Positions 50,679 through 63,840 of a stretch of DNA of 64,000 nucleotides are shown here, one piece after another (the stretch's first letter is position 1; each line of letters opens with the position of its first letter). A program made the position numbers and the translations under genes. The notes below the pieces were generated by a model. It was given only the letters and a program-made list of their open reading frames with translations, did no database searches and was not told where the DNA came from. Source of the stretch: Megalopta genalis (taxonomy: Eukaryota > Arthropoda > Insecta > Hymenoptera > Halictidae); the NCBI RefSeq assembly GCF_051020955.1, contig NW_027476309.1:62001-126000 (forward strand), read 5' to 3'.

Positions 50679-52830
50679 AATGCAGACGAAACAAACAAGT
50701 CAGCTTCAAATCAATGCAATGTAGAAGGTTTAGCTTCAAATTCATGCGAAACAAATGATATAGCTTTAAACACTTGGGTTATAAGTGATATAGATTCAAT
50801 TGCACACGATACAAACGAGTTAGCATCATATCTAAGCGAAACACATGATTTAGTTTCGAATCAATGCGATGTAGAAGGTTTAGCTTCAAATCAATGCGAA
50901 ACAAATGATTTAGGTTCATACACTTGGGATATAAGTGATATAGCATCAATTGCAGACGAATCAATCGAGTTAGCTTTAAATCCATGCAAAACACATGATT
51001 TTTCTTCAAATACTTGCGATATAAGTGATATAGCTTCAAATGCAGACTAAACAAACGAGCTAGCTTCAACTCCAAGCGAAACATATGATGTAGCTTCAAT
51101 TCAATGTGATGTAGAAGGTTTAGATTCAAATCAATGCGATGTAGAAGGTTTAGCTTGAAATCCATGCGACACAAATGATTTAGCATCAGATGGAAGCGAA
51201 ATAAGTGATATAGCTTCAAATGCAGGAGGAACAAACGAGTTAGCTCCAAATCCATGCGAAACACATGACTTAGGTTCAAATCAATGCGAAGTGGTAGGAT
51301 TGGCGTCAAATCCATGCAAAACAAATGGTTTGGTTTCAAATACTTGTGATATACATGATTTAGCTTCAACTGCATGCGAAACAAACGAATTATCTTCAAA
51401 TCCAAGCGAAACATGTGATTTAGCTTCAAATCAATGCGAAGTAGAAGGCTTACCTTCAAATCCATGCGACGCAAATGAATTAGCTTCAAATGCTTGCAAA
51501 TATAAGTGATATGGATTCAAATGCAGGCGAAACAAACCAGTTAGATTCAAATCCAAGCGAAACACATGATTTAGCTTCAAATTCAAGAGAAACACACGAT
51601 TTAGCTTCAAATCAATGCGAAGTAGAAGGCTTAGCTTCAAATCCACGCGAAACACATGATTTAGCTTCGAATCCAAGCGAAACACAAGATTTTGCTTCAA
51701 ACCAATGCGAAGCAGTAGGCTTAGCATCAAATCCATGCGACGCAAATGAATTAGCTTCAAATGCTTGCGATATAAATGGTATAGCTTTCAATGCAGTCGA
51801 CACAAACGAGATATCTTCAAATCCATTCGAAACACATGATTTAGCTTCAGATACTTGCGATATAAGTGGCATAGCTTCAAATGCAGACGCAACAAACCAG
51901 ATAGCTTCAGTTCCATGCGAAACACATGATTTAGTTAAAATTAATGCGATGTAGAAGGTTTAGCCTCAAATCCATGCGAAACCAATTATTTAGCTTCATA
52001 TACTTGCGATATAAGTGACATAGTTTCAAATACCGACGAAACAAACCAGTTAGCTTCAATTCCATGCTAAACACATGATTTAGCAGCAAATCAATGCGAT
52101 GTACAAGGTTTAGCTTCAAATCGATTCAAAGTAGAAGGATTAGCTTCAAATCCATGTGAAACAAAGGGTTTAGCAACAAATACTTATCATATATGTTAGT
52201 TAGATTCAACTCCATGCGAAACACACGATTTAGCTTCAAATAAATGCGATGTAGAAGGTTTACCTTCAAATCAATGCGATGTTGAAGGTTTTGCTTCAAA
52301 TCCATGCGACACAAATTAATTAGCATCAGATACATGAGATATAAGTGATATAGCTTCAAATGCAGGAGGAAGAATCGAGTTAACTTCAAATCCAAGCGAC
52401 CCAAATGATTTAGCTTCAGATACTTGCGATACAATTGATATCGCATCAAATGCAGACGAAACAAACGACTTGGCTTCATATCGAAGCGGAACACATGATT
52501 TAGCTCCAAATCAATGCGATGTATAAGGTTTAGCTTCAAATCCATGCGAAACCAATGGTTTAGCTTCAGATACTAGCGATATAAGTGGCACAACTCCAAA
52601 TGCAGACGAAACAAACCAGTTAGCTTCAATTCCATGCGAAACACATGATTTAATTAAAATTAATGCGATGCAGAAGGTTTAGCTACAAATCCATGCGAAA
52701 CCAATGACTTAGCTTCAGACACTTGCGATATAAGTGACATAGCTTCAAATGCAGGCGAAACAAACGAGCTAGCTTCAAATCCAAACGAATCACATGATTT
52801 AGCTTCAAATCAATGCCATGTAGAAGGTTT
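50401..52830. repeat. 2,819-bp HOR, copy 1
   Basis: It matches 53,220-55,350. The offset is 2,819 bp up to about 51,965 and 2,519 bp from 52,272, so copy 1 has 300 bp (two pentamers, about 51,970-52,271) that copy 2 lacks. The odd length (94 monomers minus 1 bp) is explained by two one-base deletions at TTAGTTAAAATTAATGCG and TTAATTAAAATTAATGCG (near 51,930 and 52,652) and a one-base insertion at CTTGCAAATATAAG (51,501). A type II-like stretch with GAAGTGGTAGG and TGTGATATACATG lies at 51,280-51,370. Confidence 0.88.
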
Positions 52831-53219
52831 AGCTACAAATTCATGCGAAACAAATGATTTTGCTTCAGATACTTACGATATAAGTGATATAGCTTCAAAT
52901 GCAGGCGAAACAAATGAGTTAGCTTTAAATCCAAGCAAAATACATGATTCAGCTTCAAATCAATGCTATGTAGAAGCATTAGCTTCATATCCATGCGACA
53001 CAAATGATTTTGCTTCAGATACTTGCGATATAAGTGATATAGCTTCAAGTGCTAACGAAACAAACGAGTTAGCTTCACGTCCAAGCGCAACACATGACTT
53101 AGCTGCAAATCAATGCGATGTAGAAGGTTTAGCTTCAAATCCATGCGACACAAATGATTTTGCTACAGATACTTGCGATACAAGTGATATAGCTTCAAGT
53201 GCAGGGAAAACAGACGAGT
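52831..53219. repeat. Pentamers between the two 2,819-bp copies
   Basis: Thirteen type III monomers that are not part of the matched portion of the following copy. Two similar pentamers with ATTTTGCTTCAGATACTT occur near 52,860 and 53,010, 150 bp apart, and a third with TTTTGCTACAGATACTT near 53,158. No gene is seen. Confidence 0.7.
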
Positions 53220-55350
53220 TAGCTTCAAATCCATGCAAAACACATGATTTAGCTCCAAATCAATGCGATGTAGAAGGTTTAGCTTCTAATCTATGCGAAA
53301 CACATGATTTAGGTTCAGATACTTGCGATATAAGTGATATAGTTTCAAATGCAGGAGATACAAACGAGTTAGCTCCAAATCCAAGCGAATCACATGATTT
53401 AGCTGCAAATCAATGCGATGTAGAAGGTGCAGCTTCAAATCCATGCGAAACAAATGAGTTAGCTTCAAACAGTTGGGATATAAGTGATATAGCATGAAAT
53501 GCAGACGAAACAAACAAGTCAGCTTCAAATCAATGCAATGTAGAAGGTTTAGCTTCAAATTCATGCGAAACAAATGATATAGCTTTAAACACTTGGGTTA
53601 TAAGTGATATAGATTCAATTGCACACGATACAAACGAGTTAGCATCATATCTAAGCGAAACACATGATTTAGTTTCGAATCAATGCGATGTAGAAGGTTT
53701 AGCTTCAAATCAATGCGAAACAAATGATTTAGGTTCATACACTTGGGATATAAGTGATATAGCATCAATTGCAGACGAATCAATCGAGTTAGCTTTAAAT
53801 CCATGCAAAACACATGATTTTTCTTCAAATACTTGCGATATAAGTGATATAGCTTCAAATGCAGACTAAACAAACGAGCTAGCTTCAACTCCAAGCGAAA
53901 CATATGATGTAGCTTCAATTCAATGTGATGTAGAAGGTTTAGATTCAAATCAATGCGATGTAGAAGGTTTAGCTTGAAATCCATGCGACACAAATGATTT
54001 AGCATCAGATGCAAGCGAAATAAGTGATATAGCTTCAAATGCAGGAGGAACAAACGAGTTAGCTCCACATCCATGCGAAACACATGACTTAGGTTCAAAT
54101 CAATGCGAAGTGGTAGGAATGGCGTCAAATCCATGCAAAACAAATGGTTTGGTTTCAAATACTTGTGATATACATGATTTAGCTTCAACTGCATGCGAAA
54201 CAAACGAATTATCTTCAAATCCAAGCGAAACATGTGATTTAGCTTCAAATCAATGCGAAGTAGAAGGCTTACCTTCAAATCCATGCGACGCAAATGAATT
54301 AGCTTCAAATGCTTGCAAATATAAGTGATATGGATTCAAATGCAGGCGAAACAAACCAGTTAGATTCAAATCCAAGCGAAACACATGATTTAGCTTCAAA
54401 TTCAAGAGAAACACACGATTTAGCTTCAAATCAATGCGAAGTAGAAGGCTTAGCTTCAAATCCACGCGAAACACATGATTTAGCTTCGAATCCAAGCGAA
54501 ACACAAGATTTTGCTTCAAACCAATGCGAAGCAGTAGGCTTAGCATCAAATCCATGCGACGCAAATGAATTAGCTTCAAATGCTTGCGATATAAATGGTA
54601 TAGCTTTAAATGCAGTCGACACAAACGAGATATCTTCAAATCCATTCGAAACACATGATTTAGCTTCAGATACTTGCGATATAAGTGGCATAGCTTCAAA
54701 TGCAGACGCAACAAACCAGATAGCTTCAGTTCCATGCGAAACACATGATTTAGTTAAAATTAATGCGATGTAGAAGGTTTAGCCTCAAATCAATGCGATG
54801 TTGAAGGTTTTGCTTCAAATCCATGCGACACAAATTAATTAGCATCAGATACATGAGATATAAGTGATATAGCTTCAAATGCAGGAGGAAGAATCGAGTT
54901 AACTTCAAATCCAAGCGACCCAAATGATTTAGCTTCAGATACTTGCGATACAATTGATATCGCATCAAATGCAGACGAAACAAACGACTTGGCTTCATAT
55001 CGAAGCGAAACACATGATTTAGCTTCAAATCAATGCGATGTATATGGTTTAGCTTCAAATCCATGCGAAACCAATGGTTTAGCTTCAGATACTAGCGATA
55101 TAAGTGGCACAACTCCAAATGCAGACGAAACAAACCAGTTAGCTTCAATTCCATGCGAAACACATGATTTAATTAAAATTAATGCGATGCAGAAGGTTTA
55201 GCTACAAATCCATGCGAAACCAATGACTTAGCTTCAGACACTTGCGATATAAGTGACATAGCTTCAAATGCAGGCGAAACAAACGAGCTAGCTTCAAATC
55301 CAAACGAATCACATGATTTAGCTTCAAATCAATGCCATGTAGAAGGTTTA
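53220..55350. repeat. 2,819-bp HOR, copy 2 (300 bp shorter inside)
   Basis: It is the partner of 50,401-52,830. Small differences include AGATGCAAGCG versus AGATGGAAGCG (near 54,010 and 51,190), GGTAGGAATGG versus GGTAGGATTGG, and CTTTAAATGC versus CTTTCAATGC. The junction of the 300-bp deletion falls inside a class-e monomer near 54,787, where TAGCCTCAAAT is joined to CAATGCGATGTTGAAGG. Similarity to copy 1 ends near 55,349. Confidence 0.88.
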
Positions 55351-56576
55351 GCTTCAAATCCATGCGAAACAAATGATTTAGCATCAGATACATGCGATAT
55401 AAGCGATATAGATTCAAATGCCGGAGAAACAAACGAGTTAGCTTCAAAATCATGCAAAACACATGATGAAGCTTCAATTCAATGCGATGTAGGAGGCTTT
55501 GCTTCAAATCCATGCGAAACAAATGATTTAACATCAGATAGTTGTGATATAAGTGATATAGTTTCAAATGCAGGGGAAACAAACGAGTTAACTTCAAATC
55601 CAAGCGAATCACACGATTTAGCTTCAAATCAGTGCGATTTAGAAGGTTTAATTTCAAATCCAGGCGAAACAAATAATTTCCTTTCAAACGCTTGGGATAT
55701 AAGGGATATAGCTTCAAATGCAGACGAAACAGACGAGTTAGATTCAAATCCATGCGAATCACATGATTTAGCTTCAAAGCAATGCGATGTATGAAGGCTT
55801 AGCTTCAAATCCATGCGAAACAAATGATTTAGGTTCAGATACTAGCGGTATAAGTGATATAGCTTCAAATGCAGGCGAAACTAACGAGTTAGCTTCAAAT
55901 CCATGCGAATCACATGATTTAGCTGCAAATCAATGCGTTGCAGAAGGTTTGGCTTCAAATCCATTAGACACAAATGATTTAGCTTCAGATTCTTGCGATA
56001 TAAGTAATACAGCTACAAATGCAGACGAAATAAACGAGTTAGCTTCCAATCCAAACGAAACACATGATTTAGCTCTAAATCAATGCGAAGTAGAAGGTTT
56101 AGCTTCCAATCCATGCGAAACAAATGATTTAGCTTTAGATACTTGCGATGTAAGTGATATAGCTTCAAATGCAGGGGAAACCAACGAGTTAGCTTTAAAT
56201 CCAAGCGAATCACATGATTTAGCTGCAAATCAATGCTATGTAAAAGGTTTTGCTTCAAATCCATAAGACACAAATGATTTAGATTCAGATACTTGCGATA
56301 TAAGTGATACAGCTTCAAATGCAGACGAAGCAAACGAGTTAGCTTCCAATCCAAGCAAATCACATGATTTAGCTTCAAATCAACGCGATATAGAAAGTTT
56401 AGCTTCAAATCCATGCGACACAAATGATTTAACATCAGATAGTTGCGATATAAGTGATATAGTTTCAAATGCAGGGGAAACAAACGAGTTAGCTTCAAAT
56501 CCATACGAAACACATGATTAAGCTTCAAATCAATGCTATGTAGAAGGTTTCGCTTCAAATCCATGAGACACTAATG
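55351..56576. repeat. Diverged type III pentamers without a close long partner
   Basis: About 41 monomers of type III. A stretch at 55,510-55,790, with GATAGTTGTGATATAAG, AATCAGTGCGATTTAGAAGG and CAATGCGATGTATGAAGG, is related to 57,490-57,780 and 59,410-59,700, with the one-base difference AGTTTCAAATGCAGG here versus AGTTCAAATGCAGG there. No gene, terminator or other feature is visible. Confidence 0.72.
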
Positions 56577-56940
56577 ATTTAGCTTCATATACTAGCGATA
56601 TAAGTGATATAGCTTCAAATACAGACGAAACAAACGAGTTAGCTTCAAATCCAAGCGAATCACATGATTTAGCTTCAAAGCAGTGCGATTTAGAAGGTTT
56701 AACTTCAAATCCAGGCGAAACAAATAATTTACTTTCAAACGCTTGGGATATAAGTGATATAGCATCAAATGCAGACGAAACAAACGAGTTTATCTTCATA
56801 TCCATGCGAAACACATGATTTAGCTGCAAATCAATGCGATGTAGAAAGTTTAGCTTCAAGTGAAAGCGAAACACATGATTTAGTAGAGGAACTGGCGATA
56901 TAATTGATATAGCTTCAAATGCAGGTCAAACAAACGAGTT
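56577..56940. repeat. Block X, copy 1 (offset 1,501 bp to 58,078-58,441)
   Basis: It begins with GATTTAGCTTCATATACTAG and contains AAAGCAGTGCGATTTAGAAGG and a rewritten patch (GTAGAGGAACTGG at 56,883) that replaces the usual left half of a monomer. All of these recur at +1,501 bp. It precedes block Y at 56,943. Confidence 0.82.
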
Positions 56941-56942
56941 TG

Positions 56943-58088
56943 CTTCAAATCCAAGCGAAACACATGATTTAGCTTCAAATGAATGTTATGTAGAAGGTTT
57001 AGTTTCAATTCCATGCGAAACATACGATTTAGATTCAGATACTTGCGATATAAGTGTTATAGCTGCAAATGCAGACGAATCAAACGAGTTAGCTTCAAAA
57101 TCCATGCGATACACATGATTTATCATCAAATGAATACGATGTAGAAGGTGTAGCTTCAAATCCATGTGACACAAATGATTTGGCTTCAAATACTTGCGAT
57201 ATAAATGATATAGCTTCAAATGCATGCGCAACAAACAAGATAGCTTCAAATCCATGCGAAACGAATGATGTAGCTTCAAACACTTAGGTTATAAGTGATA
57301 TAGCTTCAAATGCAGGCGAAACAAACGAGTTAGCTTCAAATCCAAACGAATCACATGATTTAGCTTCAAATCAATGCGATGTAGAACGTTTAGCTTAAAA
57401 TCCATGCGAAACAAATGATTTAGCATCAGATACTTGCGATGTAAGTGATATAGCTTCAAATGCAGACGAAGCAAACGAGTTAGCTCCAAATCCATGCGAA
57501 ACAAATGATTTAACATCAGATAGTTGCGATATAAGTGATATAGTTCAAATGCAGGGGAAACAAACGAGTTAACTTCAAATCCAAGCGAATCACACGATTT
57601 AGCTTCAAATCAGTGCGATTTAGAAGGTTTAATTTCAAATCCAGGCGAAACAAATAATTTACTTTCAAACGCTTGGCATGTAAGTGATATAGCTTCAAAT
57701 GTAGACGAAACAGACGAGTTAGTTTCAAATCCATGCGAATCACATGATTTAGCTTCAAAGCAATGCGATGTATGAAGGCTTAGCTTCAAATCCATGCATA
57801 ACAAATGATTCAGCTTCAAATCAATACGACGTAGAAGGTTTAACTTCAAATCGATACGAAACAAATGATTTAACATCAGATACTTGCGATATAAGTGACA
57901 TAGCGTCAAATGCAGGGGAAACAAACGAGATAGCTTCAAACACTTGGGATATAAGTGGTATAGCTTCAAATACTGACGAAACAAACGAGTTAGCTTCCAT
58001 TCCATGCGAATCACATGATTTAGCTGCAAATCAGTGCGATGCAGAAGGTTTAACTTCAAATCCATGCGAAACAAATGATTTAGCTTCA
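56943..58088. repeat. Block Y, copy 1 (offset 1,920 bp to 58,863-60,008)
   Basis: It opens with a class-d monomer followed by AAATGAATGTTATGTAGAAGG and includes CACTTAGGTTATAAG, AGTTCAAATGCAGGGG and CAATGCGATGTATGAAGG. Each marker recurs 1,920 bp (64 monomers) further right. Differences are very few, for example GATTCAGCTTC near 57,810 versus GATTCATCTTC near 59,730. Confidence 0.88.
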
Positions 58089-58862
58089 TATACTAGCGAT
58101 ATAAGTGATATAGCTTCAAATACAGACGAAACAAACGAGTTAGCTTCAAATCCAAGCGAATCACATGATTTAGCTTCAAAGCAGTGCGATTTAGAAGGTT
58201 TAACTTCAAATCCAGGCGAAACAAATAATTTACTTTCAAACGCTTGGGATATAAGTGATATAGCATCAAATGCAGACGAAACAAACGAGTTTATCTTCAT
58301 ATCCATGCGAAACACATGATTTAGCTGCAAATCAATGCGATGTAGAAAGTTTAGCTTCAAGTGAAAGCGAAACACATGATTTAGTAGAGGAACTGGCGAT
58401 ATAATTGATATAGCTTCAAATGCAGGTCAAACAAACGAGTTTGCTTCAAATCCGTGCAAAACACATGATTTAGCTTCAAATCAATGCGATGTAGAAGGTT
58501 TAGCTTTAAATCCAAGCGGAACACATGATTCAGCTTCAAATCAATGCGATGTAGGCGGTTTACCTTCAAATCCATGCGAAACAAATGATTTAGATTCAAA
58601 CACTTGGGATATAAGTGATATAGCTTCAAATGCAGACGAAGCAAACGAGTTAGCTTCAAATCCATGCAAAACACATGATTTAGCTGCAAATCAATGCTTT
58701 GTAGAAGGTTTAGCTTCAAATCCATGAGACACAAATGATTTAACATCAGATAGTTGCGATATAAGTGATATAGTTCAAATGCATACGAGACTAACGAGTT
58801 AGCTTCAAATCCATGCGAAACACATGATTTAGCTTCAAATCAATGCGATGTATAAGTTTTAG
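58078..58862. repeat. Block X copy 2 (58,078-58,441) plus unmatched run Z
   Basis: The first 364 bp repeat block X, including the rewritten patch at 58,384. The remaining 420 bp (run Z) are type III monomers with no near-identical partner that I can see, including GATGTAGGCGG and CAATGCTTTGTAGAAGG monomers. The overall order in this part is X, Y, X', Z, Y'. Confidence 0.75.
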
Positions 58863-60008
58863 CTTCAAATCCAAGCGAAACACATGATTTAGCTTCAAAT
58901 GAATGTTATGTAGAAGGTTTAGTTTCAATTCCATGCGAAACATACGATTTAGATTCAGATACTTGCGATATAAGTGTTATAGCTGCAAATGCAGACGAAT
59001 CAAACGAGTTAGCTTCAAAATCCATGCGATACACATGATTTATCATCAAATGAATACGATGTAGAAGGTGTAGCTTCAAATCCATGTGACACAAATGATT
59101 TGGCTTCAAATACTTGCGATATAAATGATATAGCTTCAAATGCATGCGCAACAAACAAGATAGCTTCAAATCCATGCGAAACGAATGATGTAGCTTCAAA
59201 CACTTAGGTTATAAGTGATATAGCTTCAAATGCAGGCGAAACAAACGAGTTAGCTTCAAATCCAAACGAATCACATGATTTAGCTTCAAATCAATGCGAT
59301 GTAGAACGTTTAGCTTAAAATCCATGCGAAACAAATGATTTAGCATCAGATACTTGCGATGTAAGTGATATAGCTTCAAATGCAGACGAAGCAAACGAGT
59401 TAGCTCCAAATCCATGCGAAACAAATGATTTAACATCAGATAGTTGCGATATAAGTGATATAGTTCAAATGCAGGGGAAACAAACGAGTTAACTTCAAAT
59501 CCAAGCGAATCACACGATTTAGCTTCAAATCAGTGCGATTTAGAAGGTTTAATTTCAAATCCAGGCGAAACAAATAATTTACTTTCAAACGCTTGGCATG
59601 TAAGTGATATAGCTTCAAATGTAGACGAAACAGACGAGTTAGTTTCAAATCCATGCGAATCACATGATTTAGCTTCAAAGCAATGCGATGTATGAAGGCT
59701 TAGCTTCAAATCCATGCATAACAAATGATTCATCTTCAAATCAATACGACGTAGAAGGTTTAACTTCAAATCGATACGAAACAAATGATTTAACATCAGA
59801 TACTTGCGATATAAGTGACATAGCGTCAAATGCAGGGGAAACAAACGAGATAGCTTCAAACACTTGGGATATAAGTGGTATAGCTTCAAATACTGACGAA
59901 ACAAACGAGTTAGCTTCCATTCCATGCGAATCACATGATTTAGCTGCAAATCAGTGCGATGCAGAAGGTTTAACTTCAAATCCATGCGAAACAAATGATT
60001 TAGCTTCA
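58863..60008. repeat. Block Y, copy 2
   Basis: It is the near-identical partner of 56,943-58,088 at +1,920 bp. It ends near 60,008, where TCAGATACTACCG replaces TCATATACTAGCG and the sequence runs into the 1,345-bp repeat. Confidence 0.88.
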
Positions 60009-60029
60009 GATACTACCGATATAAGTGAT

Positions 60030-61374
60030 ATAGCTTCAAATGCAGACGGAAACAAACGAGATAGCTTCATATCCAAGCGAAACACATGATTCAGCTTTAA
60101 ATCAATACGATGTAGAAGAATTAGCTTCAAATCCATGCGAAATAAATGATTTAGCTTCAAAACTTGGGATATAAGTGATATAGTTTCAAATGCAGACGGA
60201 AACAAACGAGTTAGCTTCATATCCAAGCGAAACACATGATTTAGCTGCAAATCAATGCTATGTAGAACGTTTAGCTTCAAATCCATGCGAAACATATGAT
60301 TTAACTTTAGATACTTGCGATATAAGCGATATAGCTTCAAATGCAGGGGAAACAAACGAGTTAGCTTTAAATCCAAGCGAATCACATGATTTAGCTGCAA
60401 ATCGATGCTATGTAAAAGGTTTTGCTTCAAATCCATGCGACGCAAATGATTTAGATTCAGATACTTGCGATATAAGTGATATAGCTTCAAATGCAGGGGA
60501 AACAAACGAGTTAGCTCCAAATCCATGCGAAACACATAATTTAGCTTCAAATCAATGCGATGTAGAAGGATTAGCTTAAAATCCATGCGAAGCAAATGAT
60601 TGAGCTTCAAACACTTGGGATATATGTGATATAGCTTCAAATGCAGAAAACAAACGAGTTAGCTTCAAATCCATGCGAAACACACGATTTAGCTGCAAAT
60701 CAATGCGATGTAGAAGGATTAGCTTAAAATCCATGCGAAGCAAATGATTCAGATTCAAACACTTGGGATATAAGTGATATAGCTTCAAATGCAGAAAACA
60801 AACGAGTTAGCTTCAAATCCATGCGAAACACACGATTTAGCTGCAAATCAATGCTATGTAGAAGGTTTAGCTTCAAATCCATGAGACACAAATGATATAG
60901 CTTCAGATGCTTGCGATATAATTGATACAGCTTCAAATGCAGACGAAATAAACGAGTTTGCTTCCAATCCAAGCGAAACACATGATTTAGCATTAAATCA
61001 AAGCGATGTAGAAGGTTTAGCTTGAAATCCATGCGAAACAAATGATTTATCTTCGGATACTTGCGATAAAATTGATATAGCTTCAAATGCAGACGAAACA
61101 AACGAGTCAGCTTCAAATCCATGCGAAACACATAATTTAGATTCAAATCAATGCGATGTAGAAGGATTAGCTTAAAATCCATGCGAAGCAAATGATTGAG
61201 CTTCAAACACTTGGGATATATGTGATATAGCTTCAAATGCAGAAAACAAACGAATTAGCTTCAAATCCATGCGAAACACACGATTTAGCTGCAAATCAAT
61301 GCTTTGTAGAAGGTTTAGCTTCAAATCCATGAGACACAAATGATTTAGCTTCAGATACTTGCGGTACAAGTGAG
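60030..61374. repeat. 1,345-bp HOR, copy 1
   Basis: The length is not a multiple of 30 (44 monomers plus 25 bp) because of several small indels held in both copies: GCAGACGGAAACAAACG (+1), TCAAAACTTGGG (-1) and GCAGAAAACAAACG (-2, several times). It contains a private 148-bp tandem pair starting at 60,571 and 60,719, and a further relative near 61,170. It is followed directly by copy 2. Confidence 0.86.
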
Positions 61375-62475
61375 ATAGCTTCAAATGCAGACGGAAACAA
61401 ACGAGATAGCTTCATATCCAAGCGAAACACATGATTCAGCTTTAAATCAATACGATGTAGAAGAATTAGCTTCAAATCCATGCGAAACAAATGATTTAGC
61501 CTCAAAACTTGGGATATAAGTGATATAGTTTCAAATGCAGACGGAAACAAACGAGTTAGCTTCATATCCAAGCGAAACACATGATTTAGCTGCAAATCAA
61601 TGCTATGTAGAACGTTTAGCTTCAAATCCATGCGAAACAAATGATTTAACTTTAGATACTTGCGATATAAGCGATATAGCTTCAAATGCAGGGGAAACAA
61701 ACGAGTTAGCTTTAAATCCAAGCGAATCACATGATTTAGCTGCAAATCGATGCTATGTAAAAGGTTTTGCTTCAAATCCATGCGACACAAATGATTTAGA
61801 TTCAGATACTTGCGATATAAGTGATATAGCTTCAAATGCAGGGGAAACAAACGAGTTAGCTCCAAATCCATGCGAAACACATAATTTAGCTTCAAATCAA
61901 TGCGATGTAGAAGGATTAGCTTAAAATCCATGCGAAGCAAATGATTGAGCTTCAAACACTTGGGATATATGTGATATAGATTCAAATGCAGAAAACAAAC
62001 GAGTTAGCTTCAAATCCATGCGAAACACACGATTTAGCTGCAAATCAATGCGATGTAGAAGGATTAGCTTAAAATCCATGCGAAGCAAATGATTGAGCTT
62101 CAAACACTTGGGATATAAGTGATATAGCTTCAAATGCAGAAAACAAACGAGTTAGCTTCAAATCCATGCGAAACACACGATTTAGCTGCAAATCAATGCT
62201 ATGTAGAAGGTTTAGCTTCAAATCCATGAGACACAAATGATATAGCTTCAGATGCTTGCGATATAATTGATACAGCTTCAAATGCAGACGAAATAAACGA
62301 GTTAGCTTCCAATCCAAGCGAAACACATGATTTAGCATTAAATCAATGCGATGTAGAAGGTTTAGCTTGAAATCCATGCGAAACAAATGATTTATCTTCG
62401 GATACTTGCGATACAATTGATATAGCTACAAATGCAGACGAAACAAACGAGTCAGCTTCAAATCCAAGCGAATCA
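61375..62475. repeat. 1,345-bp HOR, copy 2 (about 1,100 bp)
   Basis: It matches copy 1 at +1,345 bp until about 62,475, where CCAAGCGAATCACATG replaces CCATGCGAAACACATAAT. Small differences include GATTTAGCCTCAAAAC versus GATTTAGCTTCAAAAC and GCGACACAAATG versus GCGACGCAAATG. The 148-bp tandem pair recurs at 61,921 and 62,069. Confidence 0.86.
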
Positions 62476-63840
62476 CATGATTTAGCTTCAAAGCAATGCC
62501 ATGTATGAAGGTTTAGCTTCAAATCCATGCGACACAAATGATTCAGCTTGAGATACTTGCGATATAAGTGATATAGCTTCAAATGCAGGGGAAACAAACG
62601 AGTTAGCTTCAAATCCAAGCAAAACACATGATTTAGCTTCAAAGCATTGCCATGTATGAAGGTTTAGCTTCAAATCCGTGCGAAACAAATGATTTACTTT
62701 CAAACGCTTGGGATATAAGTGATATAGCTTCAAATGAAGGCGAAACAAACGAGTTAGCTTCAAATCCATGCGAAACACATGATTTAGCTGCAAATCAATG
62801 CGATGTAGAAGGTTTTGCTTCAAATCCATGAGACACAACTGATTTAGATTCAGATACTTGCGATATAAGTGATACAGCTTGAAATGCAGACGAGTCAAAC
62901 GACTTAGCTTCCAATCCAAGCGAATCACACGATTTAGCTTCAAATCAGTGCGATTTAGAAGGTTTAACTTCAAATCCAGGCGAAACAAATAATTTACTTT
63001 CAAACACTTGGGATATAGGTGATATAGCTTCAACAGCATGCGAAACAAACGAGTTAGCTTCGAATCCATGCGAAACACATGATTTAGCTTCAAATCAATT
63101 CGAAGTAGAAGGATTAGCTTCAAATCCATCCGTTACACTTGATCTTTCATCAGATACATGCGGTATAAGTGATATAGCTTCAAATGCAGGGGAAACAAAC
63201 GAGTTAGCATCAAATCCATGCAAAACACATGATTTAGCTTCAAATCAATGCGATGTAGAAGGTTTAGCTTGAAATCCATGCGAAACAAATGATTTATCTT
63301 CGGATACTTGCGATACAATTGATATAGCTTCAAATGCAGACGAAACAAACGAGTTAGCTTCAAATCCATGCGAAACACATGATTTAGCTGCAAATCAATG
63401 CGATGTAGAAGGTTTAGATTCAAATCCATGCGAAACAAATGATTTAGTTTCAAACACTTGTGATATAAGTGATATAGCTGCAAATGCAGACGAATCAAAC
63501 GGGATAGCTTCAAAATCCATGCGATACACATCATTTATCTTTAAATCTATGCGAAATAGAAGGCTTAGATTCAAATCCATGCGAAACAAATGATTAAGGT
63601 TCAGATACTTGCGATATAAGTGATATAGCTTCAAATACAGGCGAAACTAACGAGTTACCTTCAAATCCATGCGAAACACATAATTTATCTTCAAATCAAT
63701 GCGATGTAGAAGGTTTAGCTTGAAATCCAAGCGAAACAAATGATTTAGCTTCAGATATTTGCGATATAAGTGATATAGCATCAAATGCAGGCGAAACGAA
63801 CGAGTTAGCATGAAATCCATGCCAAACACATGATTTATCT
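62476..63840. repeat. Diverged type III pentamers at the right side
   Basis: About 45 monomers with no near-identical long duplication that I can find. Monomers with GCCATGTATGAAGG near 62,500 and 62,650 form a 150-bp repeated pair. The class order of the type III pentamer is still readable. There is no gene or RNA feature. Confidence 0.72.

Noticed and set aside
51280..51370. Insertion of a type II block into the type III domain
   Set aside because: Only about three monomers look type II-like (GAAGTGGTAGG, TGTGATATACATG, CTGCATGCG) and they are embedded in the 2,819-bp HOR in both copies; retained ancestral variation explains them as well as transfer.
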